Assembly: GCA_933228675.1 (NCBI GenBank)
Contig: OW121744.1
Span: 59,780,928 to 59,844,927 of the forward strand
Direction of reading: 5' to 3'
Length of the DNA: 64,000 nt
Origin: Stomorhina lunata
Taxonomy: Eukaryota; Arthropoda; Insecta; Diptera; Rhiniidae
Shown: positions 55,059 to 64,000 of the stretch, piece after piece
Position numbering within the stretch: position 1 is the stretch's first letter
How the letters are laid out: each line of letters opens with the position of its first letter
The notes under the pieces: model-generated
What the model saw: the letters and a program-made list of their open reading frames with translations, nothing else
What the model was told of the DNA's origin: nothing
The model's database searches: none
Translations under genes and position numbers: made by a program

Positions 55059-55379
55059 TTAGCCAATAAAACCGACACCCCATCCACCACCCCAACCCCA
55101 TCTGGGACCACCCCATCCACCTCCCCATCCGGGACCACCCCATCCACCTCCCCAACCCCATCGGTGACCGCCCCATCCACCACCCCAGCCCCATCTGGGT
55201 CCACCCCAACCTCCTCCCCAGCCCCAATGACGAGGTAAGCGATCAGCCTCATTGGAATGTGAGCCTCCAGCATCTGCAATATCCAGCAAACTGTTTGGTT
55301 GTTCCCGATCATCGTCAACCGGTTGTGCCGTTATAGCGGCGATTAGGCCGATTAAGGCAAGTATTAACAAAATTCTCAT
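55059..55379 (-). CDS. Secreted Gly/Trp/Arg-rich peptide precursor, paralog 3
   Basis: Single exon, 106 residues. Signal peptide MRILLILALIGLIAAITA (1-18), acidic pro-region 19-51 with EQPNSLLDIADAGGSHSNEA and DRLPRH, then repeats of WGWGGGWGGPR or GHR with regular Arg and Trp, ending GWGVGFIG. Compared with paralog 2 it has more Arg and Pro and fewer His. No Cys. AATAAA (complement at 55011-55016) lies 43 bases after the stop. The promoter at 55470-55494 is almost the same as that of paralog 2. Regular Trp/Arg spacing is a feature of membrane-active peptides, but function is not shown. Confidence 0.9.
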   Translation of the reverse strand: MRILLILALIGLIAAITAQPVDDDREQPNSLLDIADAGGSHSNEADRLPRHWGWGGGWGGPRWGWGGGWGGHRWGWGGGWGGPGWGGGWGGPRWGWGGGWGVGFIG

Positions 55380-55469
55380 AATGTTGTTTTTTTTCTAACA
55401 AAATATTTTCTTTTGACTTCACTTGCTATAAGTTTTTGCTTAGAATTTTAAATGTGTTCTATATTTTTT

Positions 55470-55494
55470 GGAAAGGATTGTAGGCCTTTTATAC
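55470..55494 (-). promoter_or_regulatory. Core promoter of paralog 3
   Basis: On the minus strand TATAAAAGGCCTAC is followed by AATCCTTTCC, about 100 bases upstream of the ATG. Paralog 2 has TATAAAAAGCCTAC then CATCCTTTGC. Confidence 0.75.
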
Positions 55495-55499
55495 ACCTT

Positions 55500-55942
55500 T
55501 TCAGTGTTTCAGAATCTAAATTCTAAAGGTAAACTAACAATGATAAATTTCACACTTGTACTAACAAATTTTAATGACGTTACTTGGTAATTTGTCTGTT
55601 TTACTCATTATTGAGTGCAATAATTCTTAAAGTGCAATTACATATGTATTTCTTAATCATACGAATATACTTTGAATAATTCTACTGAAAGGGGGAGTGT
55701 GAATTAATTGTCATGCGCATGTGCGATTTAAGTACCAGCTTCTGTTTTGTTGTTTACTTTTTCACTTTCAAAGATGTGATCTTTAATTAACAAGTATTTT
55801 ACTCATACTTATTGTAATTGTTGGCAAAAACCTGTGTGATTTTTTTAAATAATACCAAAAGTTCAGTTACAAATTATGTGTCAGTGATGTAAAGTTCAAT
55901 CGGTTTCAGAAAAAGTTATAACAACAACTATTGGCTGTATAC
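55500..55942. other. Gene-free upstream region of paralog 3
   Basis: No gene or repeat recognised. AT-rich; includes AAAGGGGGAGTGTG near 55690 and ATGCGCATGTGCG near 55715. Confidence 0.4.
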
Positions 55943-56499
55943 TAGAGTGGTTCGAAAAAAAAAAGTTGGGTCAGTCACCCCCTAGGATTAAAGATAATGT
56001 TAAAATAATTCCAAAAAAAAAATTTTTTATTTTTTTACCACGCCTACATATACCGCCCTTTTTGTATTTTGTTAACTGTGTCGCCTTCTTTAGTCCGATC
56101 ATAACATATTATACATCGATTTTCAGGGCTCTGTCAAGGCTACATTTCTCTCTTTGATAGTTTTTTACAACCTCGTCATAACTTTTTAAAATTCGAGTCG
56201 AACCCACCCTAATAAAATCGAGTAAAAATCTAGTTTTTAAAAGTTATGACTATAAATTGACGTGATAGTAAAAAACTATCAAAGAGTGAAATGTAGCCCT
56301 TGCAGAGCTGCGAATAGTGATATATAAAATATATGATCGGACTTAAAATGGCGACACAGTGAACAAAATACAAAAAGGGCGGTATATGTAGGCGTGGTAA
56401 AAAAATAAAAAAAAATATTTTTTGGAATTTTAACATTAATTTAATCCTAGGGGGTGACTGACATAACTTTTTTTTTTGTATGGAAGGCGAACCGCTCTA
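55943..56499. mobile_element. Foldback MITE, intact copy (557 bp)
   Basis: Almost wholly palindromic: arms of about 260 bp start TAGAGTGGTTCG / complement TAGAGCGGTTCG and include GTCAGTCACCCCCTAGGATT, ACCACGCCTACATATACCGC and TCTTTGATAGTTTTTTAC. CTGTATAC lies at 55935-55942 and 56500-56507, an 8-bp target duplication as in hAT or P-type elements. No coding capacity; short ORFs are parts of the arms. Confidence 0.85.
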
Positions 56500-56974
56500 C
56501 TGTATACTATTGAAGTTACACCGATCGACTCAGTCTATTTGGTGAGAAACGTCAGTCCGGCCGTATATATTGTATTATAGATCGTAATTTTGAAGTTCAG
56601 CTCCTTCAGATCCTTCCCAACAAACAACATACAAACAGACAAACAGACGCGGACATTTTTTATAGGTATAGATTAATTGGTGTACCTCTCAACAAATTTT
56701 GAGGAGTTGTTTACAAGTTAAAAAAAAACTAACTAAAAACTCCATGTTTTAGAAAGAAATCTATTAAAAAAAAAGAAAAAAAATTTGTTTTTGTACTTAT
56801 GGGGTTATGAGATATATAAAATAGTAGGTATATAAAATTGTTATGTTGGCTGTTGGCTAGTGTAATCAATCTTGCTTGCGTTTTGCAAGTTAAGATTCCC
56901 GATCGAGATGATTCTTATAATTGTTTTTAGTGTAAATATGGAAGGTATTCAAATTTTCAATTTCACAAAATGAG
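56500..56974. other. Gene-free interval
   Basis: AT-rich; ACAAACAGACAAACAGACGC near 56630 looks like the edge of another INE-1-like repeat. No gene. Confidence 0.35.
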
Positions 56975-58265
56975 CCCAGTAAAACTTTTCATTACCAAAT
57001 AATGAGTTAAACAGTTAAACTATTGAACACGAACTACTTACTCATTCGCTGTTTAAGTCATTACATTAACATGGGGATGTCATTGGAGGCAAGTACTTAC
57101 CAATTGCAGAAAATTAATGACTTGGGTAAGCAATTTGAAAGCAACAACAACAACAGCAACAACTTTTTTGTTGTTGTTTTATTAAAAACATATATTTTTA
57201 AACGAAATACAAAACTTTTTTTATGATCCCATGGGGGCTCGAACCCAGACCCTCCGACTGCTAGGCAGAGACTCTTCCACTGAGCTACTTCATATGTTGA
57301 AAACTAAGCAGCTTATAATTAATATAAACAATTTTTATTTTTAGATCCAAAATCATGTGAAAATAACTTTGTTTTTCCCTGCTTTTTTTTGCTTTGTTGT
57401 AATTTTTGGAAAAATATTTTATACGATTTTTTGTTATTATTTTAAAACTTTTTTAAAATTATTTTAAAACTTAAACAATTTAAATCTTCTTTTTTGTATA
57501 AGTTTTTACATAAGATTGACTCTTACTTACTTAAATGTTACAACCTGTTAATGTCAAAGTCCGAGCATATTTTAGAATTCCATGGATTTCGATCTTGTGC
57601 GAATATTCTCCAATTTTATATGCCAAGCTTTGAAAAATGTTCCTCTACTTGGTCTTTCTATCGAAGTTTCGGACATCCTCCTCTAACATTAGGTAGTGGG
57701 ACATTTCAATTCTAATTTTATCCTCTTCATTGTATTTTTTTTTTCAAGAGAGGCTTACTAGCCCGTAATCCTAACCCATTTTTATCGATCTTATGGGACA
57801 ACTCTCGGAACATGTTAACTCACAATATTAATAAGTGTTAACCTAGCTCCCCGGGTGATACCATGAGGAGGTGTGTGTCCACAGTTGAGATGAAGAATGA
57901 CCCAGATAAGTTAAGACTAATTAGAATCGTGTTTGGTATTCAACATCCCCTAGATAATCAAAATTGACTCATGATGGTATTTTGTCATTAACGTGAGTTA
58001 GTTTTACAAATTTTTTTACAGAAGATAATATTTAAGTTCTTAAAATTCAAAAATCATTTAAAAAGACTCTTTTAATAAAAAAAAAAAAAACTAAAAAAAA
58101 TGTTGCCCTTGGTGAGATTTGAACCGGGGCCATTCAGTTTAAATTACCATCTTAATTACAAATAAGTACTTCTGTAATAACTTAATATTTATTCGGGTGG
58201 TATGTTGTAGTCGTTACAAGGTAACCAGTTATCAGAGTACTTGCCATTACCAAAGTTTTGCTGGG
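56975..58265 (-). mobile_element. CCCAG-ended element, copy C, both ends present
   Basis: From CCCAGTAAAACTTTTCATTA to CAAAGTTTTGCTGGG. It contains (reversed) the tRNA-like segment (57223-57293), the LINE 3' end (about 57550-57700), and the B-box patch GGTTCAAATCTCACC (complement, about 58105). The flanks (GAG and AAA) show no TA or other duplication. Confidence 0.8.
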
Positions 58266-58422
58266 AAATAATTAATTGTCACCAATATGCTAAAAGCTAT
58301 TAAACCACAAATTTCAATCTTTGAATTTTGCCCGGAAATATCTATGTACCCAAGTTAGTTTGAATCGGTATGAATTTGACTATATCTTCAATTATAGTCG
58401 GTATTAAATATAGGCTCTCGAA

Positions 58423-58540
<118 letters not shown>

Positions 58541-58544
58541 ATTT

Positions 58545-58806
58545 TCTCAGACAATGAGTTGCATCCGATTCTATTTTTAGACTCATTGAAGGGACCTACG
58601 TTTTAACGCCGGCTCCGAACGGCAAATGCATTAGTTAGAGAAGTTTTACATAGCCTAATACTCAATAACCAGTGGCTACCTGAGTTATGAGGTAAACCGC
58701 CGCTTTTTTTTTGAAAATTTATTTTTTCAAGTGAGTCTGGCCAGGGATCTAACCTGGGCCTCTGGTATGCTAGGCGGATGACTAACCTGCTATACAACGG
58801 CGGTTC
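58545..58806 (-). mobile_element. tRNA-derived SINE, near full length
   Basis: On the minus strand GAACCGCCGTTGTATAGCAG, TCATCCGCCTAGCATACCAG, AGGCCCAGGTTAGATCCC (damaged B box), TAGCCACTGGTTATTGAGTA, GCCGTTCGGAGCCGG and GAATCGGATGCAACTCATTG. Its tail is the TA microsatellite. An extra A run interrupts the region near 58705. Confidence 0.85.
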
Positions 58807-59108
58807 GATATATTAGTTTTACATAAATATAGATCGATGTATAAAATTTCACCATTTACAGCAGCCATAAAACCTCATGTCAGAAAAAACTTAAACACAC
58901 GTAAAACGTGCGAAATTTTAAAATAAGTATTTTTGATTTTGACGTTAGAGGCTAATTTTGATGTACTAGTAAAGATAGGTTAGGTTAGGTTAGGCAGGAT
59001 GCAGACTGTAAGGTCCACCTCACTTGGGTCCATAAAGAGGTCCCTTTGTAATTCCTGCAAGGATAGAGAGAATTAAATTCTTAAAACTACCGAGAGTAAG
59101 AGGCTCAG

Positions 59109-62100
59109 TTAGAGCCAGCCAGATGCATCGATAAAAGAGCCTATTTTACGAATATTGATGTTCGAGATCTCTGATAGATCGTGCAGAAATGGGAATCCTA
59201 GATGGAGGGTTCTAAGTTCAGCAAGTGCTGGGCAGTGACAGAGGAAGTGGGATATTGTTTCTTCCTCCTCTGCATTGTGACAACTTCTGCAGTAGTCATT
59301 GCTTTGAAGATTAAGTCTTCTAGCATGTATACCTATAAGACAGTGTCCTGTGAGTACTGAAATAAGGGTGCGAAGTCTATGGCGCGAAAAGCTGACCAGG
59401 ATTGCAGAGCGCTTACTGTCGCAAGTTGGCCATGTAAGTCTGGAGATCGTACAGGTACTTTCTGTGGACCAGTTGGTCTGTGCGGACCTAAAAATAAACT
59501 GCTTTATGAGCAATTTGCATGCTGAGAGCGGAATACCTATGAATTGATCAGTGTTTTCTTGACTAAGAAGAGCACCATCTTTTGCTAGGTTATCCGCTAT
59601 GATGTTGCCTGGTACATTACTATGACTACGTACCCAGAAAAGTTCAATGTTGGAATGTCTCGCCATCTCATTTAGAGACGCCCGGCATTCACGGGTAAGA
59701 ACGGATGTCGTGTAGACCGATGAAAGGGAATGAATGGCGGCAAGACTATCTGTACAGAAACGAATATCGTTGGGATATACTCGGTGGTACGTGAGCCACT
59801 TGCTCGCCCTATAAATAGCTGAAATTTCAGCTTGAAGAATGCTGCATTGTTTAGGGAGCTTGAATTTCACTTTAATCCCAAATGATGGGATAAAGAAGCC
59901 CCCACCCACACCACGTGACGATTTGGATCCATCCAAATAGATAACCAGGGTCTCTTCACTAAAAGCGTTATGGGCCCCTGAGATATCCGCAGTGAAGGAT
60001 AGCTCGAAAGCGGGTGAGGGAATACAGTAGTCTATATTATCAGGGAGATTAAGTTTCTCCAGAATAGTGGTGTGGCCTAGAGACGAAGTAGACCATTCAC
60101 CGGTGGTTTTTAACCTGATAGCTGAGTTGAGGGCTACTAATTGGGCCATTAGCTCAGCCGGAAGCCAATTAAGCATGGTAAAGAGTGCCTTTGAAGGAGT
60201 AGTCCTTAAAGCACCCGTAATCATGAGAGCAGCAGATCTAAGGATCTTAACAAAAAGTCCTCGCTGATTAGCCTTGTTTAGGGCAGGCCACCAGACAAGA
60301 GCGCCGTACATGAGAATGGGTTTAACAACCATTTCGAAGAGCCAGGCTGTATTGGAAGGGGATAGGCCCCACGTATTTCCTAGAGCTCTTCTGCACGAGT
60401 ATAGTGCAATGGAAGCCTTAGACACCCTAGATTGGGTGTTTAAGTTCCAGGACAGCTTAGAGTCCAGGATCACACCTAAGTATTTGGCATGATCCGTGAG
60501 TACCAGTTCCGTTCCATCAAGCTTTGGAAGATTGAACTGGGGAATCTTGTATTTCCTAGAGAAAAGAACGAGTTCCGTTTTGGCGGGGTTAACTCCCAGG
60601 CCATTGGAAACGCTCCATTCAGTAAGTGTGGCGAGAGCGACTTCGAGTCGCTGCGAGATAGTGTTTAGGTACTTGCCCGAAACTGCAATAGCGACATCAT
60701 CTGCGTAAGCAATAGTTTTGAAGCGCAGAGAGTCCAATTCCATTAACAATTTGTTGATGGCAAGGTTCCAGAGCAGGGGAGATAAAACACCCCCCTGAGG
60801 AGTACCTCGGTATGCTACTTTATATACTGTAGCTTTTCCCAAGGTAGAGAAAATAATTCTATAGGAAAGAAGTTTTCCAATAAAAGAGATGATAGAGTCA
60901 TCAACTCCTGTATCCGCCATTGCCGAAGTAATCGACGTGGGCTTAATATTATTAAAGGCTCCCTCTATATCTAGAAAGGCAACCAGTGAAAATTCGCCGA
61001 ACTCAAGTGATTTTTCTAAGGAACTAACAAGTGAGTGGAGTGCTGTTTCAACAGACTTACCTTTATTGTAGGCGTGCTGTGATGTAGAGAGAAAGCGTGG
61101 ATTGATTGATGATCGTAAGTGACCATCAATAATGCGTTCTAAAGTTTTAAGAAGGAAGGAGCTGAGACTGATTGGTCTGAAGTCCTTCGATTTTGTGTGG
61201 CTAGCTTTACCCGCTTTAGGGATGAATACTACCTCACATCTGGTCCAGGATTCCGGTATATATGAGAATTTAAGACAGCTCATAAAAATCCTGATGAGCC
61301 AGGGAGTTATAGTCTCAGCGTTATGCTGAAGGTCAGCTGGGATGATTCCATCCGGACCCGCTGACTTATATGGCTTGAAACTGTCAAGAGCCCACTTGAT
61401 TTTTCCTCTATCAATGAGGATGGGTGAGGACCCGATGACAGTCGAGTTACTGGACACTGGCTCGCGATGCAGAGCACTGCATCCAGGGAAGTGTGTGCCC
61501 ATGAGGACCTCAAGGGTTTCATAACTACTGGTGGTCCAGTTGCCACAGGCTTTTTGAATATAACCAGTGACGGAGGGAGAGGAGGTCAGGATTTTACGAA
61601 GTCGGCTAGTCTCGGAAGATCCTTCCACGCCGCTGCAGAAATTTCTCCACGATTGCCTTTTCGCGTTCCTGACGACATTTTTAAATCTGTTAACTGAAGC
61701 TTTGTAGGGGACCCAGTTGGATGTCCTCTTAGCTTCGTTAAACAGACGTCGACATTCCTTGCGTATCTTCTCAATGTCGGTTGACCACCAGGGTGGTTTG
61801 CATTTACCTTTCCTGGTGATTTTCTTACAAGCTTGATTTGTAGCTTGCTGAAAGGCATTGGTCAGTGTGTTGACAGCTAGATCAATGTCTTCGCAAGAGT
61901 CTATATGCGGTACAGTGGGCAAGAGTCGACAGAGGGATTCTTTGTGCATGTCCCAGTTTGTTCTCTTCCTATTTAAGAAGGGTGTTGGTTTATCTTGAGT
62001 GAACTGAAGTTCGAATTCAAGATACCTGTGATCGGAAAAGGAGCAATCATTTGACACTCTCCAGTTTTTAATTAGATTATGGTGCAAAGAGCTTACCAAA

Positions 62101-62662
62101 GTAATATCAAGAACCTCTTGCCTATTGCTTACTACAAAGGTGGGTTCTGACCCTGTGTTGACAACATCTAAACTGCTACGAAGAAGAAAATCAAAAATAG
62201 ACTCACCTCTTTCATTAATGTTAGAGCTGCCCCAGATGGTGTGATGGGCATTTGCATCCGCACCTATTATTAGCGGCAGATTTCTGCTGACAGCCATATC
62301 CACTGTCTTCCTGACCAAATTGTTGGGTGGAGGTTCAATCTGGTCATGGCCCATGTAACACGAGGCGATCAGTGTAGGGCCTGCGCTGGTTTCCAATGCA
62401 GCCACTACCGTGTCTTCATCACTAAAATCAGATAGAATGAAGACGTTTAAAGTGCTTTAGCTAAAATACATGCCCGCAGCCTACCTGATCCACTGGCGTG
62501 TATTAGCTTGTAGCCTCTTAGTGATAATCCACGAATCCTGTCTCCTACGATCCAAGGTTCCTGGATTATCACTAGCTCCTCCTTGCGTTCGGAAACGCGA
62601 AGGAGCAGGGCGGCTGAGGCCGCTTTAGAATGATGAAGATTAATTTGAGTAATCTTCATCAT
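59109..62662 (-). pseudogene. LINE ORF2: endonuclease, RT, RNase H; one frameshift
   Basis: Starts MMKITQINLHHSKAA at 62662, overlapping the end of ORF1. The first frame closes at 62447 (ILAKAL, stop); the protein continues in another frame (NVFILSDFSDEDTVVAALET), so one base was gained or lost near 62445-62455. Counting from Ala-Ala at 62405: endonuclease motifs GADANAHH (48-55) and SDHR (124-127), RT FLDIEGAF (477-484) and YADD (567-570), RNase H D825, E860, D886 and D938, then CRSCHN...HFLCHC near 1045. All catalytic residues are present. The protein would nick target DNA, copy element RNA and remove the RNA strand. Only the frameshift prevents a full product. Confidence 0.88.
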
Positions 62663-62665
62663 TCT
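62627..62665. repeat. Perfect 16-bp hairpin at the ORF1/ORF2 junction
   Basis: AGAATGATGAAGATTA (62627-62642) and TAATCTTCATCATTCT (62650-62665) are exact complements with a 7-base loop. In the coding sense the stem holds the last ORF1 codons, with the stop in the second arm, and the start codons of ORF2. Confidence 0.95.
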
Positions 62666-63914
62666 CGAAGAGGGGGATAACCGTGACGTTGAAGTCATCC
62701 TTATCCTCGTCGTCTAGATCGGGGTTCAGGAGGGCTTCCTCGTCCAATTCCTCGTCCATCTCCTCATCCACAATACTCAGGGAGCCTGGGCTCAGCTGGG
62801 AAGTGGGAGGAGCAGATGAACCGGAAGGTACGTCGTCCTTGGTGAGGGTATCCGGTACACTGTCATCCTGCTTTTCGGGACCCTTGTCGTCACCTCGGTA
62901 GACATGTAGGATGATTTTCTCGAAACCGTAGAGAATCTTCCAACGCATCTGCCGAAGTGGCTCCAGGGATTCCTGGGTCAGGACAACAGTGATCCTTCTA
63001 AGAGAATCCTTAGGCTCAGAAACCTTTACTACCCTCCAATCATGGACAGGAAGATTGGGGTTGCTGAGTCTAAGGAGCTCTAGGATCTCCTCCTTAGATG
63101 ACACACCATCGCGTACAAGGGCAGTGGATCTAGGCCTACGTGGAATCTCTTCACGAGAAACCACGTCGAGACTAGCTCCATCCCATATACCTTCAATGAG
63201 CCGGATCGCCTCTCTCAAGAGAAAGGCGGACCTCTCATTATGGCATGCCATCAGCTTAACACGACCCTGGAACCAGCCAGCGTCGTCGCAGTCTGGAGGG
63301 GGACCAGGGTTTTCCCTAAGGACCCTGATGAAAACCCCCACCAGTTTGACTTGGATCAAGTCCCACCTTTCGGTGGTAATTGACCCGTCAGGGTTACCCC
63401 CGTCAATGATGGCCTTAACGAGCTTACCCTTGGCAATCTCGCTAAAGGATCTGTCCATCATGACAGAGGGTTTAGGACGTTTAGCCCCAGGCTGCTGGCT
63501 TAACGAGTGGTCCTCCTCAGAACGTTGCCGTTTAGGCACACCTTTCGGTGCTGAGGTAACGTTGCTCGGGAGTTCAGCCAGAGTCTTTATAGCCCTGTCT
63601 TTCGCCGCAATCTCCTCAGGAGTAAGGGATTCAGCAGGCTTGTCGCCAAGCTGCTGCAGTTTCCGCTCGGCTGCGCGCCGTTGAAGAAAAGCCCTTCTAG
63701 CCGGAGAAATGTGCTTCTTAGGACGATCAGATAGGGGATCCGAGGGTTTAGTCCCGGTCCCCTTTGCAGGGATAGGAGTTTTCAGAGAGGAAGAATTATT
63801 CGCATCTCCTTGACTCCTAGGGGTGTGTGCAGGTGGGGAATCTGAACATGGGATCACGATTCCTTTCTGCACAGGAAGCACTTGGGATTTACCCGAAGCA
63901 GGGGGTTTGGCCAT
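62640..63914 (-). CDS. LINE ORF1 (gag-like) protein
   Basis: 424 residues from the first ATG (63914), but the frame stays open to the window edge, so the true start may lie outside. A basic, Pro/Ser-rich N-terminus (KKHISPARRAFLQRR) is followed by a folded middle (about 160-335, with AGWFQGRVKLMACHNERSAF, then EIPRRPRSTALVRD), which looks like the domain of unknown function seen in ORF1 of insect LINEs (DUF4780-like, by eye). The C-terminus is very acidic (EEMDEELDEEALLNPDLDDE). There are no CCHC zinc knuckles, unlike most I-type ORF1 proteins. It would package element RNA. It overlaps ORF2 by 23 bases at the hairpin. Confidence 0.85.
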   Translation of the reverse strand: MAKPPASGKSQVLPVQKGIVIPCSDSPPAHTPRSQGDANNSSSLKTPIPAKGTGTKPSDPLSDRPKKHISPARRAFLQRRAAERKLQQLGDKPAESLTPEEIAAKDRAIKTLAELPSNVTSAPKGVPKRQRSEEDHSLSQQPGAKRPKPSVMMDRSFSEIAKGKLVKAIIDGGNPDGSITTERWDLIQVKLVGVFIRVLRENPGPPPDCDDAGWFQGRVKLMACHNERSAFLLREAIRLIEGIWDGASLDVVSREEIPRRPRSTALVRDGVSSKEEILELLRLSNPNLPVHDWRVVKVSEPKDSLRRITVVLTQESLEPLRQMRWKILYGFEKIILHVYRGDDKGPEKQDDSVPDTLTKDDVPSGSSAPPTSQLSPGSLSIVDEEMDEELDEEALLNPDLDDEDKDDFNVTVIPLFENDEDYSN

Positions 63915-64000
63915 TGCGGCTTTAGAAGTACTCGCAGCATGGCTAAGAGGTACTTCAAAGAGTAATTTGCCTTTACCAGGCGATTTTTTTGTGCGGGAAG

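Larger units (their letters stand above)
58975..64000 (-). mobile_element. LINE of the RNase H-bearing (I/LOA-like) group, 5' end outside window
   Basis: Minus-strand element with ORF1 (62640 to beyond the edge), ORF2 (59109-62662) and a 3' end in CCTAACCTAACCTAACC near 58979-58994. It is GC-richer than its surroundings and mostly intact, so a young insertion. A decayed copy lies at 13508-14335. The order APE endonuclease, RT, RNase H and a Cys/His knuckle places it in the I/LOA/R1-type LINEs. Confidence 0.88.

Noticed and set aside
58979..58996. Telomeric TTAGG array
   Set aside because: Only about three units, at the 3' tail of a LINE; a second LINE copy ends the same way.
60067..61697. 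Plus-strand ORFs across the LINE
   Set aside because: Shadows of ORF2 on the other strand.
62683..63684. Ser-rich plus-strand ORFs
   Set aside because: Shadows of LINE ORF1.

Overview
The window is nuclear DNA of a higher (brachyceran, probably calyptrate) fly. The signs are AT-rich sequence, genes with GT-AG introns, an RR-1 cuticle protein, INE-1/Helentron-type repeats with TATACCC ends and GTCCGTCTGTC runs, rosa-type DD41D and DD37E mariners, and tRNA-derived SINEs. Species cannot be fixed from sequence alone. There is no rRNA, no CRISPR, no genuine tRNA gene and nothing bacterial.

Most of the 64 kb is transposable-element DNA in nested layers. 0-27.9 kb: end of a DD37E element, a CCCAG-ended DNA element with a related element inside it, a broken rosa-like mariner, a minisatellite with a Helitron-like repeat, an INE-1-like repeat, a nearly intact rosa-like mariner (10.5-11.7 kb), LINE remains at 13.5-18.3 kb split by SINE and piggyBac-type insertions, a nearly complete DD37E element (20.0-21.3 kb) and several MITEs. 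27.9-35.4 kb: a three-exon cuticle protein gene whose 6.6 kb second intron is packed with MITEs, a SINE, a Helitron-like repeat and LINE fragments. 36.2-37.7 kb: a two-exon minus-strand gene for a single-pass membrane protein with a C-terminal SxIP motif.

40.8-55.4 kb holds the most interesting host genes: three small paralogous genes (40797-41081 minus, 48322-48630 plus, 55059-55379 minus) for secreted peptides. Each has a signal peptide, a conserved acidic pro-region (PNSLLDxAD...HSN...R) and a Gly/Trp-rich repetitive mature part. Two of the three share an almost identical core promoter. They resemble glycine-rich immune peptides or cuticle peptides, but I do not recognise them as a named family. 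Between them lie a CACT-ended element with a broken five-exon gene, a LINE cut into pieces by stacked insertions (43.4-47.0 kb), and two long-inverted-repeat elements (49.8-54.9 kb), one of which carries a conserved-looking ORF fragment in its loop.

55.9-64 kb: a foldback MITE, a third CCCAG element, a SINE with a TA microsatellite, and a long minus-strand LINE with ORF1 plus ORF2 (endonuclease, RT, RNase H) running off the right edge. It has one frameshift in ORF2 and a perfect hairpin at the ORF1/ORF2 junction.

All calls come from reading the sequence and from recognising motifs. No alignment or database search was run, and element borders without stated flanking repeats are approximate.
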